NCBI GenBank assembly: GCA_034509735.1
Contig: JACGWO010000007.1
Span: 25,076,046-25,140,045 of the forward strand
Direction of reading: 5' to 3'
Source: Sesamum alatum
Taxonomy: Eukaryota > Streptophyta > Magnoliopsida > Lamiales > Pedaliaceae
Length of the DNA stretch: 64,000 nt
Positions 22,323-31,381 of this stretch are shown here, piece after piece. Positions within the stretch are counted from its first letter, which is position 1. Each line of letters starts with the position of its first letter. The notes below the pieces were generated by a model. That model was not told where the DNA came from and ran no database searches. It was given only the letters and a program-made list of their open reading frames with translations. Both the position numbers and the translations under genes were made by a program.

Positions 22323-23068
22323 TCATGTTCTCTGTTGCAGGCAGCTTATTTTCCATATAAGCATTCTTTTCTTTTCAAACAAGCTTTCTGCAAACTCAGT
22401 GTTTTTTCCTGTCATGGAGTTTAACAGGAATGATCCATTTAATTTATTGAAAAATATTTTAAATGGATATTTGACTTTATCCATCTCTGTGAGACAGACC
22501 CAGTATCCCCATGCTCTTCTAGTGGATATGTCATCTTCACTAAGGGAAGACACCAGGGGAGCCTCTCCCGTGGCAGCCTTGACTCGGTTGAATGCTACCA
22601 TGTCTGGTCTCTGCAATTTGATGAAATAAAATGCTGGGTGAGACCCCCTTCCTGCGATTTCTGGAGCTATGGAAATGAACTTGAGCTCCAAAATATCTCC
22701 TCGTTTAAGGTGGGGATTGTTTTGCCATGCGTCATATACCGCCCCACTAATCCATTCCGAAAGCTTCGAGATTTCCGGAAAGCTTGGTGACGTAGTATGA
22801 ACTGAAGCAAGGGCTCCAAAATCATACCACTCTCGTACCTCTTCTGGTTTAGACCCTTCGATCATCCAGATTCTGTTATATTTTCCGGATGTGTCTACGA
22901 TGGTCTTGCCTGGGCTTATACCTTTACGAGAAACAAGTTTTTCCCATGATCTCTGATAATCCTGCCAAGCGGAAACAGAAGATAAAGCTTCGTTAGTATT
23001 AACCTTAGAGGTGCCCGTCATTGGCCTAAGGTTAATATCTTCCTCTTTTACCCCAGAGGTGCTGGGTT
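22323..23068 (-). pseudogene. Terminal viral ORF, C-terminal part (possible transactivator/inclusion protein)
   Basis: An uninterrupted reading frame of about 248 codons runs from the solo LTR junction to a stop at 22323. It carries WMIEGSKPEEVREWYDFGALA- and GDILELKFISIAPE-type text. I do not recognise the fold with certainty. Place (after RNase H, before the promoter) and total size (about 390 codons with the N-terminal part) fit the transactivator/viroplasmin gene of caulimovirids, which acts in translation and inclusion bodies. The N-terminal part lies beyond the inserted LTR at 25323-25718. Confidence 0.55.
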
Positions 23069-25317
23069 TGTTAGAATAGGTGACCAGAAAGTCAATGGTA
23101 TTGGCTGTTCTGAGAACCATTCGTCAATCTGTGAACAAGTAATATTATGTTAATGAATGTGGAAAGGATTCATAGGCATGAGTTTGTTGTACTTACTACT
23201 TGCATCGTTACGATGTCACAACAAACGCCCACAGACTGAAATAACATTTCGGGAAATTGGAACTACGCTTGGAGGTAGGTTCATAAAATCAGTTTCGCCG
23301 AATCAGTCTGAAATACTCCAAGTCAAAGGAATCTCGAGACAGGGCATCGAGAATCCATTTGAGACTTGCACTAAGCATCTGCTGTCGTGTTTCATCGACG
23401 GGTGACGAGGATCGTCTAAGCAGTGTTAGTGGGTCGGCCTGCTAGGGAGCTGCCAACTGAGGTGACTCGCGGGAATCGTCATATGGAAGCCACTCGGGCT
23501 TGGTCGGTATGACTCGTATTCCCGGTTCCGATAGTACGGGATTAGTCCTCGGACTTGAGGATCACGGCAGTCCCTACATACTAAGGCTGTATCTTGGATA
23601 TGGTGAAATTTGACCGGTTATATTACATGGTCATCATAAGCGTCGTCCAGTGCAGTCGGAGTATGTAAGAACGGTGAATTCCAAGATAGGATCTATCCCC
23701 TGTCAAAGGATATGACAGCAAGATCTCCTATGCGCTCGGAGATGGTTTAGACTCACAAAGTCTATGGCCATAGCACTTGATGTAGTGGGAAAGGATTTCC
23801 TACGTCGAGTTAAACCTATCTCGAGCATTATGCATAGTTGCCTAGTCAAGAATGGGAACCGACCCCTAGACTAAAGGCCGGGAGACAGGCGACAGTAGGA
23901 CCGTACCCGTACGTATCGAGCGTCGGTAGGACCGCACCTGCATATAACTCGGAGCCTAAATGTTCACACCATAAATTCACCTAGTCTCTAGTGCCATGGA
24001 CCGTTGCTAGATGGCCACCCATGGTAACGGACTACTTTGGTTATAAAATAACAAGAAGTAGGTCCAAGTCTAGCTGAAAGGTGAACCTAAAGAGTCACAC
24101 CCGCTACACCAAATGAAAGGGAATTAATTTGGAATTAATTCCGGGAGAAGGTTTAATTTAATGGAATTAAATTATACTTCTTGGAGATTCAAGCCTCGAT
24201 GAATTATTTGGAATAATCGGGCTTGAGTTCATAAAATAGATTTATGAATTTTATAAAGCATGGGCTTTCCTTTTAATTAGATTAAAAGGGTGAATTAATT
24301 AATTAGTGGGCTTGGTATATTAAATAGGATTTAATATAAAGTCCATGGGATTATTTAATTTAGAATTAAATAATCTCATTCTATGGAATTAATTAATGGG
24401 CTTGGTATATTAAATAAGATTTAATATAAAGTCCATGGGACTATTTAATTTAGAATTAAATAAGTCCTTTCCATTTATTAATTAATGGGCTTAGTATATT
24501 AAATATGATTTAATATAAAGTACATGGGAATATTTAATTTAGAATTAAATAGGCCCATTCCATAAAGCCCATCAAAATGGATGGACAAGATTTGATCTAG
24601 AGAATGATGAGATGAAGGGCCATGATTAATTTGACTTAATCAAAGCCTAGTTTGACTAGGATTTGACTAGGTCAAAATCCTAGTCAAAGTGTGTCTCTTT
24701 GGAAGAGTTTGAGAAGGAATAGGAAATTCCATCTTCTATAAATACTCAAAAAAACACACACTCACACCTAGTATTCTCTACAACTCTCATCTCTCAATTC
24801 TCCCTCAAATTTTTCGTCCACCCCTATTTTTCACTCTCCAAGAATATTACTTTGTTCTTCTTGATTTATTCAAGTTAAGAACATAAGAGACATTGATTGC
24901 GCTAATTCATAGCGTGTATCGATGTCTCTTCTCCCCAAATAATTTCTTGCTAGCACAAGGGTTGTTTGCTTTCCGGTGGAGCGAGTGAGATGATTTAGAG
25001 GGTCTCTTCTTGAGATCTTGGTGCAAAACAGGGAACAATGCATGTAGCCGAAATAAAGACAAAACTACAACCGGGTAGGTTCTTTGATTTCTTTTTTTTT
25101 TTTTTTTTTGTTTCAATTTATGGGCTCCATGTTGTGTTTTATTGAACATGAGATACACCAAACGCCCGGGAGAATCAAGGGCACACCCCTTGATTCGTTT
25201 ATATATGTTATGCATGATTTAAATTCCATTTAATTATGCTTTGTAATTTTTATTACGCACTATTTCGCGCTTCCGCTATACGCGCTTATCTCCCGGGCCG
25301 ATCCACACAATCTTTGA
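23069..25317 (+). mobile_element. Solo LTR (C type) splitting the terminal viral ORF
   Basis: TSD GGGTT (23064-23068 and 25318-25322) brackets a 2249-bp C-type LTR in plus orientation. It starts TGTTAGAATAGG and ends ATCTTTGA, so the terminal CA has become GA. It includes the triple U3 repeat (about 24300-24560), a T run at 25091-25109 and the GC-rich U5 block. Its insertion cuts the viral ORF between serine/proline-rich codons. Confidence 0.92.
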
Positions 25318-25322
25318 GGGTT

Positions 25323-25718
25323 GACTTGAATTATTAGGAGTTTGCACTTCCTGTAACTCAACTTTTACCTGTTCACCAGAGTCTGGCGATGGCCTTGTGC
25401 AAGAAGTACTTGATTTGCCGCTACAGGTTTAGAGCCCTGTTCTCTAATTGCAGGTTTAGAGCCCTGGTCTCTTAATTCTCGGGCTATCACTGAAGATGAC
25501 GCCTTTCGAATTGGTTCCAGTAGGTCATCCCATAACGAGCTTGCAGCAAGTTTGGTACTCCTGATGGCGCTCTGGACAGTGTCCAGATCAGCTCGTTGGA
25601 CTTGGCCAGCTATTTGGGCTTTAATTGTTAGCTGTCCAAACCTCTTATCAATTTCCTCAAGGTTCTCCCTGAGGTGTCTGAGCCTGATGATGACGGAGTC
25701 TGCTTCAGCTGCCTCCAT
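25323..25718 (-). pseudogene. Terminal viral ORF, N-terminal coiled-coil part
   Basis: The ATG at 25716-25718 lies inside the end of RNase H in another frame (overlap 25705-25718). The first ~75 codons have the heptad-like pattern of a coiled coil (IIRLRHLRENLEEIDKRF, LTIKAQIAGQVQRADLD). A frameshift near 25385-25400 brings in a stop at 25365. The following S/T/P-rich linker is then cut by the solo LTR. It would have been continuous with 22323-23068. Confidence 0.6.
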
Positions 25719-26289
25719 CTCTTGTTAAGAAATCTGCAAGAACATTTTCATGAGATTTGATAATGACAATATCATAACAATAATATTGGCATTCTGCCTG
25801 CCAGCTAATAATACGAGCTTTCTCAATCTTTGATTCAAGTTTATTTTTTAAGAAAGCTTTAACATTCGTATTATCAACTTTTAATGTAAATTCTTTGGCT
25901 AGTAAGAACAAAGGCCATTTTTTTTGAAAAGCCTTCCAAACTGCAAAGAATTCCTTCTCGTTAATATGCCATAATTTGGCTTGTTGCTCGGTGAAACAAT
26001 CCTCCTGTATATCTACATGGCTCTTCGCCAGTAGCCGTTTTTCTCATGAGCACTGCTGCTCATCTGTAATTGTTGGCGTCCGTGTAAACTACCAACTCAT
26101 CTTCGTCTTGGGGAATCGCAAGCTTTGGCAGGCTATTGCAAATCTGTTTTAACTCCCGGACCCTTTGCGTATGAATTTCCTCCCATTTCCACTTTGAACT
26201 TTCTGTTTGTTTTAGGAGTGGACAGAAATCCTCTCTGTATTTTGCAAGGTCTTTGACAAAGATTCCTGCAAAATTGACAACTCCCAAGA
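25705..26289 (-). pseudogene. Viral RNase H region and RT connection
   Basis: RNase H removes the RNA strand during reverse transcription. An aspartate motif VVYTDANNY (about 26065-26090) is followed at once by an in-frame TGA at 26060. The distal part (25705-25911) keeps VDNTNVKAFL, WQAECQYY, and IKSHENVLADFLTRDG, which are typical of caulimovirid RNase H ends. The segment before the aspartate (26100-26287) is the RT thumb/connection. Its C-terminus overlaps the start of the terminal ORF. Confidence 0.82.
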
Positions 26290-27365
26290 AGCTTTGGAGT
26301 TGCTTCTTATCTTTAAAAGTGTCAGGAAAATTGGAATCTTTTCTACAATGTGTTCCTGCAACTCAATACCTGCCTCGTCAATAAGAATTCCTAGAAATTC
26401 AATTTTATTGACAGCTATAATGGCTTTATTTTCAGAGAGCACTAGTCCTTCCTTATGGCATGCATCGGAGAATATTTCAAGATGTCTAATATGATCCTGT
26501 ATATTTTTAGATGCAATCAAAGATATCGTCTATGTAAACAAACATAAACTCTAGATAGTCTTTGAAAAGATTATCCATCTTTCTTTGAAATATCTGGGGT
26601 GCATTGGGCAAGTCCCATTGGAAGTACATTCCAGATATATTGTCCATGAGGTGTGGAAAATGCAGTATATTTCTTTGAATCATTTTCCATCTTAATCTGA
26701 TAGAACCCAGATTTGCAATCAAATTTAGAAAACACTTTAGCACCTTTAATGCAATCAATTAGGTGTTCTCTACTTGGGATGTAATAACCATCAAATTGTA
26801 ATATTCTATTAATGCCTTGATAGTTAATAACTAACCTGGGTTTACCTCTTTTTATCTCTCCATGGTTTCTTACAAGAAAACCGGGGCTACTATAGGCAGA
26901 GACTCCAGGCTCAATGAGTCTAAGATTGATATGCTCTTTGATGATCTCCTGCATATCTTTCTTATCCTCCATGTTCATTTGGATGGGCTTGTATCGGACA
27001 TACTCGTACTTGCATTCATCTTTGATCTTTAGAGTAGCCTCGATCTTATTTTTATCCCACCATGCCAAAGGATTCTCACTGAAATTCCTTTGAATAAGTC
27101 TCTTGACATTCTCGAGAGAAAGTTTACTTTCTCCGTCCATGTCCATCGACCTGCATTCTTGTATAGCTTCCTTTAAGATCCTAAGATCTTCTTCCAAAGC
27201 ATCATCAAAACCCTGTTGCCTGAAAGACAGAAGAGCCTTACCAAATTTTCTTCTGTCCTGCATTTTTGGGTGGGTTAATTTGGCCTCATCACCACATTTG
27301 CTGCGAAAATTTATGGGCATTATCCTATTAAATGCCTTTTCTCTTCGCAAAACCTGTATCTCGCT
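26290..27365 (-). pseudogene. Viral reverse transcriptase, frameshifted
   Basis: Caulimovirid RT text is clear: RYKPIQMN, LIEPGVSAYSSPGFLV, RLVINYQGIN, FSKFDCKSGFYQIKM, TAFSTPHGQYIWNVLPMGL, FQRKMD and the catalytic YIDDI at about 26522-26536. The frame changes after PMGL (near 26600) and again directly after YIDDI by a one-base change (about 26515-26521). The frame also shifts between protease and RT near 27365. The enzyme is closer to caulimovirid and Ty3-like RTs than to the copia RTs elsewhere in the window (YVDD with a different context). Confidence 0.88.
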
Positions 27366-27372
27366 ACCACAG

Positions 27373-27753
27373 TTAGTAGTAAAAAATCAACAGATTCTTG
27401 TGGTTATCCTGGACATATTTTGCAAAGGTTTGGATGAAATTATTACCTAGCAAAATATCTGCTCCTGTATCATGAAAGTAAATAGGAGGCGTCTTTACCT
27501 TGAACCAAGGTGTTCCAAATGCTCCTCCAATCATGATTTTTGCTTCTCGTATACCCTTATTGAGTACCAGAATTTTTTGTGAAAAATCCCTTCCTGCAAT
27601 AATGGGTAAGGATTCCATAGCTTCTCTAGGGAATACACCAGGTTTTGCCGTGCAAATCCCTGATCCTGAGTCAATATAAGCTGCAAAATATTCTGACTTG
27701 TATTGTTCATACAACATACCAATAGATATGTATATAGAAAAGGGGCTCGTCAT
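27373..27753 (-). pseudogene. Viral aspartic protease region
   Basis: The ORF starts at an ATG (27751-27753) overlapping the TGA of the upstream ORF as ATGA. The active-site motif YIDSGSGICTAK (about 27650-27690) has DSG in place of DTG. The C-terminal ILLGNNFIQ motif (about 27430-27460) is a hallmark of caulimovirid proteases. The frame ends at a stop at 27373, and RT continues in another frame. It would process the polyprotein. Marked as broken because protease and RT are no longer in one frame. Confidence 0.82.
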
Positions 27754-28052
27754 TCAATTCTAATGGTATATCCATCCAAACTGAATTCCATACCATTACC
27801 TTTTCTTCCCCATGGTTTATGATCTTCAAGGAAATTTATTCCTAGAGTCATTATCCCATTTTCTCGTCCTGCAATACCTGTAACAATAATCTCATGGCCT
27901 GCTATTTCTAGCATACCTTCATATTTTCCCACAACAGGTTGTTGTAGATGGTATAAGTCATCACAAGGAAAATAATTTTCTGTTCTAGTGATGTCAAATA
28001 TAACTTGGATTTGTTTCCAACCTTCAGGGCACCTAAGTTTTACATTATCCAC
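27750..28052 (-). CDS. Unassigned viral ORF segment between movement protein and protease
   Basis: About 100 codons are open in a frame different from the movement protein upstream (stop at 28054) and from the protease downstream, whose ATG overlaps its TGA. The text includes YFPCDDLYHLQQPVVGKYEG and IMTLGINFLEDHKPW. There is no clear ATG: the first in-frame start candidate is a GTG at 28050-28052, so it may be the C-terminal part of the movement protein after a frameshift. The LGINFLE string slightly resembles the end of retroviral-type proteases, but no D-T/S-G motif precedes it. Function unknown. Confidence 0.45.
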   Translation of the reverse strand: MDNVKLRCPEGWKQIQVIFDITRTENYFPCDDLYHLQQPVVGKYEGMLEIAGHEIIVTGIAGRENGIMTLGINFLEDHKPWGRKGNGMEFSLDGYTIRIE

Positions 28053-28053
28053 C

Positions 28054-28983
28054 CTAATAGCTCGAGGCTTTAAACAACTCGGGTTCCTTTCCTTTATAGG
28101 CCATAACCCTATCTTCTGAAAAGGACATCCTACTACTAAATTCAGTTTTAGAACTAAGGGTTCGATCTAAAACCGGGTGATCTTTTATCAAGATATCAAC
28201 ACCACCTATTCTAGGTATTCTAATAGGATCTGGTGTCATTACCTTAGCGAATTCCTTGAAAATTCTAGGAATTTCAATATACTCTTTCCTAAGAAATAAA
28301 TCAGAATGATGTGTGTTGGAAAGGGCGTAAGCTATTCTATATGTTATAGAATATGGTCTATTCCCATCTTTCATAAGATCCTTTCTTTTAAAATCCTGAT
28401 AAAGGGTTAAGACTCTACTAAAATCTTGGTCCGCCAGGTTGTATGCTATCCTAGGATGAATGTCAAACATCAATTTTCCTGCATACAAATTTCTTATCAT
28501 TGTCCCAAGACAACCATCTCTTAAGTTATTGATTCTTCTATCCATTATTGATAAATGTATTTCTGAATCAATTCCTTCCTTAAAAGTTGCTTTTATTACT
28601 ACTTCAATAGCTCCTATGTGGATCCATTTCATAGTAACCGCTACTTCCTCTCTAAGTTTACTTAATTCTTCAAGAATTTCTTCTTTAGGAATAAGCTGCA
28701 TTTCCATAACATTACCAGTAAGTTCCATAGGGATTGCAAACTCACCTGAACTTACTTTGTAGATGCTATGATGTTTCCTCTGGTTCAGTCCTATCTGGTT
28801 AAGGACTCTTCTGATTCCTCCAATCCTAAATCCGTCGTATCGGCTGAGATTAGAGTCTTGTCTCATGATTCTTTCCATGGTTTTGTTTGACACCGTCAAC
28901 TTCGAAAAGAATCCTGATAGGCTATCTGAGGTTTGGAGCCTATCTCCTTCATTGTAATTACTCTGATTCGGTTGAAGATCCAT
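28054..28983 (-). CDS. Viral 30K-superfamily movement protein, uninterrupted ORF
   Basis: The ORF is open for about 310 codons, with ATGs at 28992 and 28983. The second (MDLQPNQS) seems the better start. The core region (residues about 115-235) shows MKWIHIGAIEVVIKATF, EIHLSIMDRRI, AGKLMFDIHPRIAYN and YRIAYALSNTHHS, matching caulimovirid members of the 30K family that enlarge plasmodesmata for cell-to-cell spread. It overlaps the end of the capsid frame by about 30 bases and ends at TAG (28054-28056). It is the only long viral ORF here without a visible break. Expression is not implied. Confidence 0.8.
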   Translation of the reverse strand: MDLQPNQSNYNEGDRLQTSDSLSGFFSKLTVSNKTMERIMRQDSNLSRYDGFRIGGIRRVLNQIGLNQRKHHSIYKVSSGEFAIPMELTGNVMEMQLIPKEEILEELSKLREEVAVTMKWIHIGAIEVVIKATFKEGIDSEIHLSIMDRRINNLRDGCLGTMIRNLYAGKLMFDIHPRIAYNLADQDFSRVLTLYQDFKRKDLMKDGNRPYSITYRIAYALSNTHHSDLFLRKEYIEIPRIFKEFAKVMTPDPIRIPRIGGVDILIKDHPVLDRTLSSKTEFSSRMSFSEDRVMAYKGKEPELFKASSY

Positions 28984-30397
28984 CCGAATCACTTTCTATT
29001 TCTTCCTTGTAGATGCTTTCATCTGAGGGAAGATCTTCGAATTGGTAGATTGGTACCAAATCACCATAGTAGACTGAATCTAGGATGTCGTTTGTGGCTT
29101 CAAACTGGCGTAATTCACCACGTTTCTGCGGGCAATCTGGGAGATATGTCCTTTTGCTCCGCACGTCCAGCAGTTGCAATCCTTAAAACTTTCATTAGCT
29201 CGGGTATGGGCTCGTCTGAAAGTTCGTCATGTAGGGGTTCGTCCTGTGGATTTTGCTTCTGATCGTCTAGATCCTTGGGATGAAGCCCTTGTTGGTCCTG
29301 TTCTTTGTCCAGATTTGTATGATCTGGCTTTTGCTTTGGACCACCATGATCTCCTTCTGAAAGAGGATTTTCTGGAACTCCTAGAATAAGAGTCGCTACC
29401 TTGCTTTCTTCTCTTCTTTTGCTCGCTTGATTCTCCTATAATAGTTGGAAAATCATTATTATCACAACAAAGAGGGGTTCTTTTGATTTTACCTCTCAGT
29501 CTCTTCATGTTCTTTTGGACGGATGCTTGGTAACACCAATCCTTCAATTTGTCTTTGAGGAAAGACATCCTTCTTGCAACTGAATCTAGCTGTCCTGCAG
29601 GTACTTTGTATGATTGTATCAACATTTCCCTCCATGGGCTGCAGATCTTTGCAAAGAACATTGGGGCAACTACTTCGGTTGTTACCCCGCTCTGGAAAAA
29701 GTATTTGCGGAACCAGTAGATATATTCATCTACTGCACAGATACTTCTTAATTCGAGGCCAAAAAGAGCTTGTGCGTACTCCCTAGCCTTTTTCTTTTCT
29801 ACTTCCTTCGAAGTATCCATCTCCGATGAAATGGATCTTGATTAACCTTCCGAGCCTATCCGCGATTGCACTTTTAGACTCTCCTTCAAGGATGCTTGCT
29901 TTGGTTTCTTCTGGGGTATTATCCCATTCGATCTTTACCGACCCTTCTAAGCTTAACTCCAAAAGTTTTATGAAGTTATCCTTGTCTAGTTCCAACGTAG
30001 TTGCTGCAATTTTCATGGCTGCAACCCATTCATCTATCAGCTTCTCGATGTTTCGGAAGTCGATAACATCCAGGTTGAGAACAGTGCCATATGGATGTAA
30101 GGGCTGGAGCATGGTCCTTGCCCATGGTGTGTTTTCAGGCACTAGTCTTGGATTCCTTCCTGGATTTTCTCGCAATCTTGTCCCTACGAAAGTAGGGGTA
30201 GCATTGGTGTGAAAATTTGTACCTTCTCTCATTGGCTGATCCTGTGGTGGATCATTTGAGCCTGTGCTTCCCTCCGGCGGTGGTAAAGCTGGAGCGACCT
30301 CATTGGTTTGGATATTAACTAAATCCACAATTCCTAGTTGGGAAAAGGATTCAGCTAACTCTTGTAGATCCGATAGATCCACTCTAGATATCTCCAT
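28958..30397 (-). pseudogene. Viral capsid protein region with zinc finger, frameshifted
   Basis: The ATG at 30397 lies four bases after the stop of ORF2. A P/S/N-rich N-terminus leads to a core with LLELSLEGSVKIEW and AVDEYIYWFRKYFFQSG, resembling caulimovirid capsid proteins. A lysine/arginine-rich region (about 29240-29440) and a CX2CX4HX4C zinc finger (about 29110-29170: CWTCGAKGH then PDCP) follow, and then an acidic end rich in E, S and D. Frames change near 29800, 29230 and within the finger near 29140, so no complete capsid protein is encoded. Confidence 0.78.
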
Positions 30398-30401
30398 TAT
30401 T

Positions 30402-30782
30402 TTATGGATTTGATGATCTCGATGATTTGTTCCTCTTGTGTCTTTGGCTTCGAGATCTCCTTCGCCTTTCCTTTCTGATGTAGGAAAGATACTGGTCCAA
30501 GGGCGTCCTGATGCGTTCCTGATGAGATCTGGATGTCTCAGGGGTATTCCTTTGATTTCTTCTCAGATCTGTAACCTCTATCTTCAGATCTGTGAGATCC
30601 TTCTGTAGATCTGGTAGGATTTTTAAGATCTCATCCATCTTTTGGTTCAAGAGGTCTATTTTCATAGGTATATGGATTAGCCTATGTCCATAGTCTTGAA
30701 CTGTCTTTTGTACCTCTCTAAGGTCCTGAGAGTACTTCGAGGTATCCGGTTCGAGTTCCTTCCAATCAGTTCCTTTAATCAT
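30402..30782 (-). CDS. Viral ORF2, coiled-coil protein with basic C-terminus
   Basis: The open frame has 126 codons, and its ATG (30780-30782) overlaps the ORF1 stop in ATGATTAA. The middle (residues about 45-85) has leucine/isoleucine heptads (LNQKMDEILKILPDLQKDL). The last 30 residues are dense in arginine and serine (RKERRRRSRSQRHKRN). Small proteins with a coiled coil plus basic tail at this position are the virion-associated, nucleic-acid-binding proteins of caulimovirids. The assignment is by architecture and position, not by a diagnostic motif. Confidence 0.6.
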   Translation of the reverse strand: MIKGTDWKELEPDTSKYSQDLREVQKTVQDYGHRLIHIPMKIDLLNQKMDEILKILPDLQKDLTDLKIEVTDLRRNQRNTPETSRSHQERIRTPLDQYLSYIRKERRRRSRSQRHKRNKSSRSSNP

Positions 30783-31080
30783 TATTTTTAGAACTGTATT
30801 TTTTCAGGAATCTACCTGTTCCGGATCTCCTAGCTGGGATTCTTCCATGGATCTCAGCTCCCTGTAGACGTCTCACTGCATTTCCCGGTAACGTCTCTCG
30901 AACATGGCGATTTCTGTGCCATTCCTCTCTTTCTTCTTTTGGAAGAAATGACGCATCGACCAACCTCAGACTGTTGGTGATATTTCTAAGAATTTCCATA
31001 AGGAATTCTGTTTTCTGTATTTTCAGAATCTGAAAATACTCCCTGTTTTCAGTGTAACTCGAACTTTCGTTCGGTTCCAT
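30775..31080 (-). CDS. Viral ORF1, small protein of unknown function
   Basis: The ORF starts at MEPNES (31080), with a possible upstream ATG at 31143, and gives about 101 codons, 75 bases after the primer site. It has no recognised domain. The middle is amphipathic and the C-terminus basic (RRLQGAEIHGRIPARRSG). Close packing with ORF2 (8-base overlap) and ORF3 (4-base gap) suggests translation from one polycistronic RNA, as in badnaviruses and tungroviruses. Confidence 0.5.
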   Translation of the reverse strand: MEPNESSSYTENREYFQILKIQKTEFLMEILRNITNSLRLVDASFLPKEEREEWHRNRHVRETLPGNAVRRLQGAEIHGRIPARRSGTGRFLKKYSSKNND

Positions 31081-31155
31081 GCTTTTAAAGATCTCCTCCG
31101 TTAGGGATAAAATATCAATATGTAATATAAACAAATATGTCATAAATAAACCTAG

Positions 31156-31167
31156 GCTCTGATACCA
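31156..31167 (-). promoter_or_regulatory. Viral primer-binding site of insert D
   Basis: The minus strand reads TGGTATCAGAGC, the tRNA-Met complement used by caulimovirids for minus-strand DNA synthesis. It lies about 215 bases from the right end of D and immediately before ORF1. No LTR end flanks it. Confidence 0.85.
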
Positions 31168-31244
31168 TCTTGTTTGAGCAGGGGTTAAATTTATTAAAGG
31201 AACACAATTTGGACTAAATTGTTCAAGAAAAGTTGCAAAAGGGG

Positions 31245-31381
31245 TAAATATGTCCGAAATACTGCCAGAGGACTAAAATTACTCATTTTTGAAAGTTACA
31301 GGACTGGAATTAAAACAGAGAAACTTAAAGGACTAAAATTAATAGGTGGTAAAGTTAACGGACTAAACTAATATTTTCCCC
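31245..31381 (-). repeat. Right inverted arm of insert D
   Basis: Reverse complement partner of 9203-9340. Read inwards it carries four motif copies of the TTTAGTCC-TTAACTTT type at similar spacing. The terminal ~35 bases are the most similar. Confidence 0.75.

Larger units (their letters stand above)
9203..31381 (-). mobile_element. Insert D: caulimovirid genome with inverted terminal arms and 9-bp TSD
   Basis: The insert is flanked by the direct repeat TAAAAATTA (9194-9202 and 31382-31390), and the interrupted LTR reads straight through when it is removed. Its ends are imperfect inverted repeats: the left end starts GGAAAAAAGAATATTTTCGT, and the right end, read inwards, starts GGGGAAAATATTAGTTTAGT. 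After subtracting element B and the solo LTR at 23069-25317 with their TSDs, about 7.86 kb remain, matching a whole caulimovirid genome. Minus-strand content is PBS, ORF1, ORF2, capsid, movement protein, protease, RT, RNase H, terminal ORF, promoter and poly(A) signal. No LTRs are visible. All enzymatic ORFs are broken, so it is a fossil. Confidence 0.85.

Noticed and set aside
22276..22629. Plus-strand ORF over the viral terminal gene
   Set aside because: It is antisense to a longer minus-strand frame with coherent viral context. The same holds for plus ORFs at 27103-27450, 28460-28762, 28933-29389 and 29826-30212.
9203..31381. Insert D as an ordinary LTR retrotransposon
   Set aside because: It has a PBS but no LTR pair, no integrase, a 9-bp rather than 5-bp TSD, and viral-type capsid, movement and protease motifs.
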